Part shown: piece by piece, positions 41,153 to 52,983 of the stretch
Layout of the letters: each line of letters starts with the position of its first letter
Numbering within the stretch: the first letter of the stretch is position 1
Source of the DNA: Acanthochlamys bracteata
Lineage: Eukaryota; Streptophyta; Magnoliopsida; Pandanales; Velloziaceae
Assembly (NCBI GenBank): GCA_019914995.1
Contig: CM034135.1
Coordinates: forward strand, 374,501 to 438,500
Direction of reading: 5' to 3'
DNA length: 64,000 bases
Position numbers and translations under genes: made by a program
The notes under the pieces: generated by a model
What the model saw: the letters and a program-made list of their open reading frames with translations, nothing else
Told to the model about the DNA's origin: nothing
Databases searched by the model: none

Positions 41153-44100
41153 TGCAGATCGATCGAAGACTTCAAAGCAAGGTTTTATTTATTTATTTTA
41201 ACCAGAACAAAAAAAAAAAATTGACAGAAGATTTCGTCGGCGTAGTCGAGGGTTTTTCAAAACCGGCAAGGAGTCCGCCGCAATCAGTCCCAGTTAATTG
41301 GGCTTGTGAGAGATATTTGGACAAAGCCCATTGGACAATAAAACAACTAGCAATTGGAAGATAAGTAAATCTATATACATTTATATTTATAGAACAATCT
41401 ATAAATATAACACTCTACTGATAATTAAGAACCAAATTTAACTTTAAGTAAATATGCTCTTAATTACTTTCCATGCTTCCCAACACCAGACCTACATTTT
41501 ATTTAACCGACGTTTTATTATGAAATCATGTACGTATACCAATTGCATCGATGTGATTGCAAGTAGTAGCTAGCAAGGTGAAAAAGATAATTTCTTTTGT
41601 AGTACTTAATTTTATTGATTCAATTTCTGGTTTTTTTTCGTTATTTTGTTGGATATTATGTTAACTGTATTAACGTTTACGTGACCAACTAAAGTAGTAC
41701 TGATCATTTCCAAGACAGAAGTGAATGACCAAAAAAGAAAAAGGCGAAAAATAATTCAAATTAATAACAAGTTCTCCATAAAGCAGCAGTTAAAGACTTT
41801 ATTTCTTTCTTAATAATTCTTCTTAAGCGAAGCTAAGCTATATGCAAAAGTACGTGACTCTAAAAAGTTAATTAACAGCAGATTCATTCACGCGCTTTTC
41901 GATTTTTACCTTCTTGTTGCTGCTGTTCTCGCACTCACGTGGAAGCATTGAGTAGTAGTATTCGCGATTCCCCACTATTAAACCGTTTCCCGTTCTATAT
42001 GCACTGCGCACCACGTGCAATCGAGCAAACTACACAACGGCGTGCTGGACCCCACCCACAACAATTTCAAAGTTTTATTACAAATCAATCTGGACTCGAC
42101 CATGTTGCTGTCGATTTAGTGCGTATTTCAAATATTTATAATTGAATTTCATAAAAATAAAAATTAAAAAATAAAATTTTTTAAAAAATAAAATAAAAGT
42201 AAAATTTAATATTTATATTTTAATAAATTTTAAAAGTACATTAAAAATTAAAAAATATAATTGTATTGGAAGTGTGTAAATAAAAAAATTGTAATTAAAG
42301 TTTTGTATATAAAAGTAAAATTCTGAATTCTTTATGTAACTAAAATATAGAAATTATTCAAAACTCAAAATCTAACGAAAAAAAATAAAATTACGGATAT
42401 TTAAAACACATACTTATTACTACCGACTTTTTACACTGAACAGACCATCAACACTCAAAGGGGCCCACATATAAGGTTTTTTATTATTATTAAAATTTTT
42501 AATAATTTTTTATTTTTTTATATATTTTTTAAATATATAAAAATTAATTGAAAATTTATAAAAATTTAAGTAATAAAATATTTATTATATATCTTTATTA
42601 TATTTTTAAATTAAAAAATTATTTCTTAAAAATTTTATTTTATAAGTTCGTTCGCTTTGATATATTGTTTACAGTTTGTACCAATTTAAATATATATTTT
42701 AATATAATTTTTGATAAATAATTAAGAAATCCACATCTCACGTTTTAAATTCGAGATTATTTTAACAAAGATCGAACTAATTTTATACGATCTTACAAAT
42801 ATAACTTTAAATTTGTTCATAAAATATTTTTAAATAAATTAACGTACCTGTCCATATATAAAAATAATAATAAATGTGTTCAAAATATAAAATTTGCTTT
42901 AAATTAACACAAACATATAAAAAGAATAAGAAAATAACGCTTGCAAAGATTTTTAGTAGGTATTTTGGAATACTTTATAAATAAAATTTTTCTGAAATAG
43001 AATTTTTTTAATTTTTTAAAAATATAAGTTTTATTTTTTATTTTTAAAAAATAATAAAAATATACAATAAGAAATTTTATTACTTAAAATTTTCTTTATT
43101 TTAAAAATTGTAAATGTATTTTTAAAATATTTATATAAAATATATAAAATTACAAAATTAAAAATTACAAAATTATTTTTTAATAAACTAAGCCAAAATA
43201 AGAGCGTGATGAGTGATACTTACCATTATACTAGAATATTGTTAAAAAACTTCATATTATCTATTAATTAAAGTCATACTATTTTGTAAGATCATGCACA
43301 AATTTAAAAATAAAATTTATTGTATTTGATTTTATTTTGTATTAAAAAACAGTTATTCTAATTAAGTTTCTCTGAATATATTAACATTTTACTAATATTA
43401 AATAAATATTACTTTGAGTATGGAACAGAGTTTATTTAGGTATAAAACAATGAGATTATTTTAATTTATTCGTTAACTGTGATTAAAAATATATTTTTTG
43501 AAAGTACTTGAAAACTAAATTAAAGACGGACGTGGCATATTTAGGAAAATACCATATATATTTCCCATTAAGATAATCTTCGACTCGAAGTGAGTAAAAA
43601 CTAATAATGGATCGGATTAGATTAGAAAACGGACCCGATAACGGTTCCGCTCCAACCGAAAACCTTTCATTTGAATCAATCAAATCGGTTCATTCACGGA
43701 TTTATCATTAAAAGTTAGAAAAACCCGAATCCGATAAAAAGGGAAGAGATAGAGAGGGAGAAATAATGCCTGCTGACAAAAGACACGAACATGGCTCATT
43801 TCACCTTTGGCCGACCAACCCAAATGTTGTGGGTCCTAATCCGCCACTCTCCACGTTGCTCGCATTAATTTATAAAAACCGTACAATCACTTTTGCCAAC
43901 GGTTGAGATGAATCCACGTAGTAGTCCTGGATAATCGCGCCACGAGACCGTACATCGTGGGCAACCCACACCAAATAGTATTGTTTCTGCTGCTACTGCT
44001 GCTGCTCAGTATCATGGTGCTAAAAAGAAAAGAAGAGAACAAAATATTAATATACTTTTATTCTCTTTTGCTATAATAGACATTAAAAAATGCGTCTCTC

Positions 44101-44539
44101 GTTCTGCAGTTCACGTTCTGGGCACGTTAGCCAATCAATAACGCGTCCTGCATGAAAACTGTAAACCGTAGAGAATATACAGAAATCTATCAGACCGTAA
44201 CCAAGACATCTAACGGTCGATTGTAATGGTGTCACGAAACGACGAGAGAAAGTAGCGTACGTGATTAATCGAGCCAGATTCATCCGAATTCGAGCTTGAG
44301 GAATAATTCCGAAATTTTGGTGGGTTTGCGTGATCGATCCTCTATATATTCTTTCGCAAAGACAGATCCTAAAAAGTTACTAGGTCCGACTCTTCGAAAA
44401 CAATCCTTCGACGGCGGTAAAAGTAAATACCTGTCGAAAGATTTACCGAGAGAATTTGCGATGAAATTTTATACGAATAGAAAAATAAAAAAGACAATAA
44501 TAACACAAAAAAAAAAAGAGAGAAAAAGGAATCAATCAA
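41153..44539. other. Long AT-rich intergenic region
   Basis: No supported gene. Promoter of prefoldin subunit 3 near 41170-41340, with TGGGCTT/AAGCCCA boxes. AT-rich MITE-like stretches at about 42475-42655 and 42955-43195 resemble the family at 47873-48087. The 3' flank of the bHLH gene lies near 44500. Confidence 0.45.
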
Positions 44540-45163
44540 TTATCGTGGGTGAGCTGTCTCCGGAGCCGACGGCGATGCGGCGGAGGAGAGAAGATTAGCA
44601 ATGGCATTCATGGCGCGAATCTGCATCTCGAGAGCAGCAATGTAATCGGAAGTTTCTTCTAGGAGCTTCGGTAGCTCTACTTTCCTGCAACCAGGTACAA
44701 GCCTTCCCAAAACTCTAGCTTTCCTCTCCACCACCGCCGCCGCCTTCTCTTTCTTTACTTCCATCTCAGCCGTTGATTGCCGCCGTTGTTTAATTGACGG
44801 TGGTGATGGGATCTTAAGTTTATTCACTTTGGTCAGAAGAGAACTATTAGACGAAGAAGATGGTTTATTAGCAAGGATTGCGCGGCTCCAACGAGTGCGG
44901 CCACGGGCGGCGATGGCGAGAACGCGGTCTGCTGCTTCGCGGATTAACCTACTCTTTGAAGGTAACGGTGTCGATGGAGTGGATCTGATTCGACGGAGGG
45001 CGGTGATTAGTTTCGATGAGTAGAGCTTGTGGTCTCTCGCCGTCCGCGATATTTGTTTCTGCTGCTGGATCACGCTAGTGTTGTTCGATGATCCGCTGCC
45101 GCGTTTTCGTTTCTGTCCCCTCGATTCGTTGGTCTCTGCTTCTGCTTCGATCTGGTTCGCCAT
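44540..45163 (-). CDS. Atypical (non-DNA-binding type) bHLH transcription regulator, IBH1-like/bHLH147-150 group
   Basis: One coding exon, 207 residues, ATG at 45163 (MANQIEAEAE). These HLH proteins dimerise with other bHLHs; some modulate brassinosteroid, jasmonate or drought responses. The C-terminal HLH reads KARVLGRLVPGCRKVELPKLLEETSDYIAALEMQIRAMNAI (residues about 152-192). Upstream lies the group's N-terminal block KLITALRRI and SRLIREAADRVLAIAARGRTRWSRAIL. The usual basic-region His-Glu-Arg residues that read E-boxes are absent, which fits a regulatory heterodimer partner. From memory the closest Arabidopsis relative is bHLH148 or bHLH149. It looks intact. Confidence 0.92.
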   Translation of the reverse strand: MANQIEAEAETNESRGQKRKRGSGSSNNTSVIQQQKQISRTARDHKLYSSKLITALRRIRSTPSTPLPSKSRLIREAADRVLAIAARGRTRWSRAILANKPSSSSNSSLLTKVNKLKIPSPPSIKQRRQSTAEMEVKKEKAAAVVERKARVLGRLVPGCRKVELPKLLEETSDYIAALEMQIRAMNAIANLLSSAASPSAPETAHPR

Positions 45164-45186
45164 TAAAGAAGAGATTGGATTTCTTT

Positions 45187-45668
45187 CTGCAGCACAACAC
45201 AACACAAGCAGGCAAAACATTCAAAACCCAATATTTTTATTTGAATTAAAGACCTGGATATTGAAATGGACCGAAACGGAGTAGATACGATCTTGAAAAA
45301 GTTGCAATGTCTTGAATATATATGATCGATCGAGTACCGCAAAAGTAGAGAGATTGAATAAACAAGAGGAGAAAAAATGGAAAATCAAGGAAAAAGATGA
45401 AATTTACGTAATCGAGTTTGATTGAAGTATCGTAGTTAGACAATATTAAAACTGTTCAATGGGAATCGATCAGAAAAACACTACAAAACCTCCAAAGAAA
45501 ATCAAGAAAGCAAGCATCTCGAGCGAACACGCAATAATTTCCAGGGAACAATTGATATAAAAAACGTTAAAAATCATGTAAACAGGCGTTAAACAAGAGC
45601 AATATTAGATTCAACGGAAGGAAAAAATCTCAAAGAAAACAAATTTCTAGCAACCGATAGATAATCAC
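45187..45668 (-). other. Probable 5' UTR intron of the bHLH gene
   Basis: On the minus strand a consensus-like donor AG/GTGATTAT (45668-45667) and an acceptor GCTGCAG/AAAG (45187) frame a 482-bp stretch directly upstream of the start codon. This is an inference from splice signals only. RNA evidence would decide. Confidence 0.4.
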
Positions 45669-45838
45669 CTACAGAGATAAAGAAGCAGACGACCAAAATT
45701 TTCAGAGTCGATCCGAAGATTGAAAGAGCCTTCCAATCCAATCCAACGCTTGTCTCCTCTTCGATTCGAAATGAATCGAAGTAGCAGCAGAGAATGAATA
45801 CGAAATCCTTTCTTTCTCAGCCGCGGAGTTTTCTTTTC

Positions 45839-45882
45839 TTTTTTTTTTTTTTTTTTTCTTTTTTCTTTTTTCTTTTTTCTTT
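45839..45882. repeat. Poly-T / (TTTTTTC)n low-complexity tract
   Basis: An uninterrupted run of about 20 T followed by several TTTTTTC units. It lies about 700 bases upstream of the bHLH start codon. Confidence 0.9.
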
Positions 45883-47872
45883 GTGGTTCTCTAAGCCCGG
45901 TACCTGTATTAATGCTCGAGATTTGACATGCACCTCACTGTATTTGTTCACTTATATTTCCAAAATATCCTTACTTAGTGTCTATTATTTACGTTTACGC
46001 CCTAGTTTTTTATCTTATCATAGTTAAAATAACGGTTGGGATGTAGACAACGTTGAAATTTGTGGTTGTCTTGTGGCTGTGATTGGAGAGAAAAGAAAAG
46101 AAAGAAAAAAGAAGAAAAGCATGTGGGTGGGGGCGTGGTGCGCACGTGAGTCGCCGTTGTCGTCGGGGAGGGGGCTTAAAACATGTGCTTAAATAAAAGC
46201 CTGGATCAACTTCGATCAAGCCTTATTTCTCCAAAAGATTAAAATTCACGTTCTGCTCAACTCTACGTTATGTTTATCGATTGATAACTGAATTAATAAC
46301 AAAGTTATACGTAGCTCGAATAAATATGGTATTCATATACCATATTTAAACGCAGCGTTTGTAATGCAATAAAATTATCCTAAGATTTATGGACGTAAAC
46401 TTTTCTGGAATATTTTTCAATGCTAGTTAGGAAAGAAACGAAACGTAAATTAGGAAAACCCAACAGTGTCTTTGTATTTTAATAGGAGCAACATTTTTGA
46501 CAAAAAACTATTAGAAGCACAAATGAATTGAAAAGAAAATCGGAAAATGTGGTTTGCAGAAGAGCACGTTCACGTCATACGAAGCAAAGAGTTTTGTCGT
46601 CTAGCTGGGTGTGGGTCACAGTAGGACGTGGTAAGCCCAGCGTGCTTCAATCATCTTCTGCATAGAGCCGAAGTTTTATATGAAAAAATACAAGGGGTAC
46701 TATATTCATTAACAAACAATTTATTGGTTATTTTTAAAAGATAATAGAAGTAAAAATATTTAGTTGTAGATAAGTTTTACATCTTCCATGATTGAAAAGT
46801 TGTCCTTTAGCTCATTGTTTTTTAATCAATTTTAATTTCGTGTAGGAAATATATAAATTTCTGTCATAGCATAAATTATTGATGTTTCACAACAACAATA
46901 CTATTATTACTTATTCCATTTAATTAATTTTTTTGGTCTAATAGGTGTCTTTTTCTGCACTTGTACATCAAGGAATTACGCCAATGTCTTGGGATCACAA
47001 TTTTTTAATTAAAATTTTTAAAATTCTTCTTCTCAATAATTGTATCTTAATTGCATAACAGGAATGGAAATATATAAATATATTGAAAATATAATTATAT
47101 GTAAGTAATTTTCCATGATCCTCTCCCATGTTAATATTCTTCTCCTGCGTCAATAATCATATGCACACAGATTTTTATAAGCACCAATTTATAACTTATA
47201 GAATATTATTCACAATCAAAACCTAAACCATGTTATTGTTTACTATTTCAATTTGAAAGTGGATTTTTTTTTTTCATCCAGTTACTTATTGAATCATTCA
47301 TTTCATCCACATTGATCTCTTCTCCGTGTGGAGCTCGTTTAATAAAATCCTCTTCAAGTAAAACAGATAAAAAGCATTAGCGATTAAAATTAAAAGAAGC
47401 CAAACTGTATGATTCAAAATAATTAGTTTCATCCCACACATATCAGAAACAAAGCATATTTCAAGAATCATATATAGTTAGCGTTGGTCTCAAGCTAACC
47501 ACTGTGGCTTCAACACCTGTCTACGTTTTACAGGCTATTACAGTTTATAGATAATATTAATACTAAATAATGAGTACTTAATTGATTAATTAATCTTGCT
47601 TGTCGTGCCCGGTAAGTGATTTGATTGGCAGTTGTTTGATTTAGAGTGACTAATCCACTATTTATTCAAATAACTTAGACAGGTTTCCTTAAAAAAACCG
47701 TTAATAATATATCTATCGGATTAGATAGAACAAAATAGTCTATAATAGTAAGTGGATTATATAGATTAATCAAATATGGCAGAAGTGGGGCGCAGAGCAG
47801 ATTGATTGATAAGCAAAAGATTACTAAACTAAAAAATATATATATAAACAAAAATATATCTAGAGTGTTTAT
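45883..47872. other. Intergenic, no gene recognised
   Basis: AT-rich sequence without coding signal or clear repeat. The 3' end borders the MITE-like element at 47873. Confidence 0.4.
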
Positions 47873-48087
47873 GAAATGAAACCTTTCTGAAACGGAAGAT
47901 ATTTTTATTTTTTTTAAAAAATAAGTTCTATTTTTTTATTTTTAAAAAAATAATAAAAATATGTAATAGTAAAATTTTTTTATATTTTTTAAATTTTTAA
48001 ATAAATTTTTTAAATATTTATAAAATATGTATTAAAAAATATAAAATAAAAAAAAAATTGAAAAGCAGTTTTTTATAAACGCAAGCG
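47873..48087 (-). mobile_element. MITE-like AT-rich element, copy 2 (reverse orientation)
   Basis: It starts GAGTGTTTATGAAATG and ends AAACGCAAGCG before TTA (48088-48090). The interior is the reverse complement of the core shared by 9196-9445 and 55479-55736. It lies about 100 bases upstream of the E2F-like sites of SLD5. Confidence 0.5.
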
Positions 48088-48189
48088 TTATATGATCTCA
48101 ATCACAGTGAGATCATAATGTGCAGAATTGGGCCGGTGTTAGGCCCAAATAAAATCCTGATTTTTCAGCCCATTGTCATTCTATTCTTT

Positions 48190-48222
48190 TTTCCCGCGGT
48201 TTCACTGCAAAAGCGCGCCAAA
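48190..48222 (+). promoter_or_regulatory. Two E2F-like sites upstream of SLD5
   Basis: TTTCCCGC at 48190-48197 and, on the opposite strand, TTTGGCGC at 48215-48222 both match the E2F consensus TTTSSCGC. They lie 130-165 bases before the ATG. Two GGCCCA/TGGGCC-type boxes sit just upstream (about 48129-48150). This arrangement is typical of plant S-phase genes and fits the replication role of the gene. Confidence 0.7.
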
Positions 48223-48354
48223 TTTTTTCCGGAAAGGTTTTAAGGAAGAAAAGAAAAGATTTTGATGAGAGAGAGAGAGAGGGATTTCTGAAACAGAAAA
48301 GAAAGTGAAGTTCTTGATTCTTTGGTCGAGTGAGAGATCGAGAGAGGAAAGGAT

Positions 48355-50017
48355 ATGTCTACGGAATGGGAAGATTTGGAATCGACGTCGGCGTCAGCTG
48401 GGACTACGGAAGTGGAGCTGCTGAAGCGGGCATGGCGGAACGAGAAGGCGGCGCCGGAGATCCTCCCTTTCGAGTCCGATCTCGTCCAAAGCGCACGAGA
48501 ACAGATTCAACTCCTTGTAACCAAGAACCAACTTTAAACCCTTCTCAAATTTTAGATCCCTTTTCTTTTTATTTCTTGCGTTTAAAGTTGGTCTTCAAAC
48601 CGTTTGAGAGGACTTGACCCTGATGTAAATGGTTGTTGTGATTTAGGAAGGGACTATGGAAGAGTTTGCTGAGGATAGAGTAGATGATCTCGTCGTGTCT
48701 CTTTACCAGATGGATGTCGATCGAATTCAGTTTCTCCTGAGATCCTATCTTCGCATTCGCTTGCAGAAGGTGGCCTTTTTGTTTGTAGAAATTCCCCAAT
48801 GAGTTGTTCTTGCTTTTGCATTCGAAAGATGTAATTACTCATGTTATCTTTGCAGATTGAGAAGTACATTTTCCATATCTCTAAAACCGATCTTTGGAAT
48901 CGGCTTTCCGATCAAGAGCAGGGATTTGCCAAAAAGTAAGCAAACTGCATATTCCTTGATGTTCAATCTTTCCTCCGAAGCTGCTAAGATTTTCAATAAC
49001 TTGGAAATTCTTTTTCCCCATTTGCGGCAGGTCCAAAGATATCCTGGAAAAACATCTTGAACAGTCTGTTCTCTCGAAATTGCCATTTGGATATCAATCC
49101 ATCCTTAGGCAATCCATTTCAAGTGAAGAAGATGACATGGGTATGTTCCTGGAACCTTTGATTTCAGTTCAACTCGTGAACACTAAAATAGGATATTTTT
49201 GTCCTTTGCCATTTACCTGCGATTGTCCCACTAGTATTGCATTAGACCTACGTTGGTAGTTGGCACAATGCTCGGAACATGTTGCATTGGTTAGTCGCTG
49301 AATTGTAATATAAGATTGATTAAAGTATTTCCTATCAACTTGTGAAGAACTTTGGAATCCTTTACTTATCGCTTATTTTATCTATCATGTCATCCAAACT
49401 CTAGGCACGGTTTAAATCTTTTCTTCTGTTAAGTTAGCAATATTCAAAGCACAGGTTCGAAATTCTCAGAGCTGATGTTGCAAAGAGCCAAGAAGTTTCC
49501 GACTAATATTACTTCATCTGACATAATCTAGCACCTGAATGCTATAATGCTGAATGGAGCCTTACCAGTATGGTAACATCAACTTCCTTAAAATGCATAA
49601 GCACCATCCTTTTGCGTGGAAGATATAAGATTATGTTTTAGGATATGCACATCATGAATTTGTAAGTTGTAGAAGTCAGCATCTACAGTGATGAATCTGG
49701 GTGAAACAATGCATTTCGCTAGTTCTTGGTTCTAATATTTTATGTTGCCCAGTTCCTGAGCCTCAGCTTGATACATTCGTCTTCTGCAAAACAAAGGCTC
49801 CTGTCGGAGCTTTTCAGCTGGATGATGCGTAAGTGCCCTTACCCAGTTCTAACTCTTATTCTTCTTTTGCAACCTGCAACCACCTCATACTTACAATTTT
49901 GTTTGCTACATTTGAAGGGGTGATGAAATCATTGACCTAGTCGCTGATGACCTTTATGTGCTTCGCTACAAATCTATCAAGGCTCTCGTAGAGAGTGGGC
50001 GAATTGATCTCGTGTAA
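48355..50017 (+). CDS. SLD5: DNA replication complex GINS protein SLD5
   Basis: A subunit of the GINS tetramer, part of the CMG replicative helicase in the nucleus. Six exons: 48355-48516, 48647-48769, 48856-48935, 49031-49140, 49753-49828, 49918-50017; 651 bases, 216 residues, near the plant family length. Family blocks: LLKRAWRNEKAAPEILPF (about residue 22), LVVSLYQMDVDRIQFLLRSYLRIRLQKIEKYIFH (the alpha-helical A domain), LEQSVLSKLP, then VPEPQLDTFVFCKTKAPVGAFQLDD and LVADDLYVLRYKSIKALVESGRIDLV (the beta-rich B domain). A GA-rich leader precedes the ATG. Intron 4 is the longest (612 bases). It looks intact, with E2F-like sites in the promoter. Confidence 0.95.
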
Positions 50018-52983
50018 TTTGGACCCTAACGATTTTCTGTAGAAGTGTTTGCAAAAAGCTCCAGATCTGAATGCAGCTCTGTTACAATCGAAATTTCAAT
50101 AGAAAATTTCTCTTAGGCAAGAATTGCCCTTTCTTTTCTCCTTTGCAAGTGTAACCCTACATTTCGGTCGCATCAACAATTGTTGCTATGCAGAGAAAGT
50201 TTTGATATCTTGATATTTTGTTCCTGAAAACGTAATTAGCTGGAATCATTTTCTTGCACGTTCTTTCTGGCTAACAAGTTAAGCACATCACTCACTCGTC
50301 ATGAAGCCTGGCTAACAAGTTAGTGTATGTTTGGGAGTGCTTTTCAAGTGCTTCTTCATCTCCATTCAACTTTCTATTTTCCAAAAAATTTTGTAGTATA
50401 TGTTTTTTTAAAAAATATATCTGTAAATATAAGTAAATATTTGTTTATCCCACCTTGAAGATATAAGTAAATATAAGCAAACAGATGTTGGGATTCTCAA
50501 CATCTGTTTATCCCAGCTTGAATGGAAGAAGAATTTGTCCGTGCAACTAACATGTCAAGGATTTGTATCTGGGAAATATATCACTTACATCCATAGAGTA
50601 TGGTTCTCTCAGCAGATGATACCTATTTGGTTACTGCTACCCTTTCTCTCAGAAAATGTAGTACTTTTGATTGCTAGTAGAGGAGACGTTTCTCGTAAGG
50701 TACGTTATCATCAACCTCATCTGATTCTCTTCTGTTTATAGAAAATTTACCTCTTTTAAACTATACACCATAGCAATTTCAAGCACAAAATTTTGATAGT
50801 ACTGCCGCTCGCATATTTTAGGGGAAAGAGCAAATACGTCTTATTCAGCTCAACATAGTCTTAGAAGGTTGTTTGATGGTTTAGGACTTGCCCATTTCTT
50901 GAATTTGTATTTCCATTGTATGGATGTCATCATTATCATTTGCATTGTTGTTAACTCGCAAGTATTCATACAGCGTAGGAGTATGTGGCTCTACTCTAGC
51001 AACTTAAGCAGATTTCTTGCACCCTCAAGGATCTCATTGGGACAAACTAGCAGGTGGTCGGTTTGTACACTTCCATCTTTTTATCTCAACACTTCTTCCA
51101 ATCAAATTGCTCCCAAATCGACATGTAAAGCTAAAAAAAATTAAAATAATAAGATACAAGAAATGTCAAACATTTCTAAAACTTGAGCTTAAAAAAACTG
51201 AATATATATAGTCGAAAGATTGAAAGAAAGAATGAACAGTTATTTTTTCCACTAACTAAACTTGACATAATAGAATAAGCAAAAACAGAACGGCAGTGGG
51301 ACATTTTTTGTTATGTATACGTTCCTAGAAGGCGCACACAACGCAAAAAACAGGTTATTGACAACTTTAAAGAAATCTAACTTTTTGTTAGCATTTGCTG
51401 CTAAGAGTAGTATCTTAGTACTTGAATAGATTTCTCTAGAACTCTGGCCCTTGAAGACTGGAGATGAGTTTAGCATTCATTAGTGGAATTTGCTTAAGTG
51501 TGCATGATTGACCACTAGCTTACTGAACTACCACCACTGTCCTAGAGTTGCTCAATCCAAAAGGTATGGAGGCTTCTTATTAATGAAAATTTTCTAAAGT
51601 TTTCTCTGAACATTTCTCTGAACATGTTACTTGAATATTAGAGAAGTTTCTACTATTATATAAGCTAAGATGTTTGACTCTACTTTCTTCTAGTGATATC
51701 AGTTCAGGTACGTGCCCTTGCAGATGAACTATTGATCAGTAACTTGCAACATAGTTGCTTTGAGAAAACTTATGAAACAGAATGTCACATGATTATTTTA
51801 ATAAACAGAACTTTAAAATGCTAGTGTTGCACAATCTGAAACACTATGGCCTCAGTTCACATGTAAACGAAGTACAGCATTTTCAGTGAACTCTGAACAC
51901 AGAAGTGTAGCTTGTATATGTAATTACTACTAATTGTCTGGAATTTGTAGAGATCAGGAAAATCACTGTTGTGACACAATAACAGGCAAAAGAAGTAAAC
52001 GGAATGTAGGAATTATATAGTATGTACCTTTACGGTAGATATATGGCAAGCCGCATTCGATAGTCCAAGAGTCTTAAGCAAACCTGGTTCTTATCCTGAT
52101 AGGCGTGCTGCGAAGAAAATATACCACAGTAAGCATTGACGAAACATATGGATCATTTAGAAAAGGTTACTAGGTTCTTCTCAGTTTTGATCGATTCCAT
52201 TATTAAGGAAAAAATTTTGTCATCAAATGCTAACACTATAGTCAATTAGGTTATGAAACTGACAATCTATGTATGATATCACACAACTTAGACTGAAGAA
52301 ATAAAATCATCAAAGTTATTGTTAAAACTCAGTTGTGATGTGATTTCATAAGCTATACAGGAACCTTATCATAATCAGAATCTCAAAAGTCTTTCTTTAT
52401 CGTTCTTCTTTGTCCAGATACCAACAAGACCAGAACTTTTCTTACATAATGTGATTATTCGAATTCATAATTTGATAAAAGATAACAAATTTTTACCTCT
52501 TTTTGCGAGAAATACCAAAGACCTCCTGGCTCGTGTAATCTTTACTCTCTCCAGGAACAAGAGAGAGAAAATGAAACATCTCAAAGAAACCTGGCTGGTT
52601 CCGATACCAACGGCATCTTCTTATCTCTACTTGCTACGTGGAACCAAAAAAAAGATGGCACTCAGAGATTGGCAGTACCTTACGATTTTATAAGTAAGAA
52701 GAGAAAAGATGACGACTTGCCTTTGCTCATCTTTACATCTCTAACGATTCTCAGGTCCAAGAAGATGAGATTCCTTGGTTACTGATAGTCTCCATTTCAA
52801 GGTGCAAACACCAGAGAGCCACATCGGAGTAAACAAAAAACATATTCCGTCTCCATTATGCCTGCTGGCCATATCGTTCAGTGTGAAGAACGGGATTCTT
52901 TCTTCAAGATTACAAGCCCATGGCTAGACATAGCACTTTTCAAACACGCTAGCCGGTATAACCTAACCTCCTCTAGAATGGTG
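50018..52983. other. Intergenic between SLD5 and the DYW gene
   Basis: No supported gene. SLD5 3' UTR first. A perfect 12-bp inverted repeat with a 7-base loop (50479-50490 and 50498-50509) lies within short TATAAGTAAATA direct repeats at 50428-50475. The last part is probably the 3' UTR of the DYW gene. Confidence 0.45.
50479..50509. repeat. Perfect 12-bp hairpin
   Basis: Arms AAACAGATGTTG and CAACATCTGTTT flank GGATTCT. Around it GTTTATCCCA occurs twice (about 50443 and 50505). It may be the relic of a small inverted-repeat element or a chance palindrome. Confidence 0.6.
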
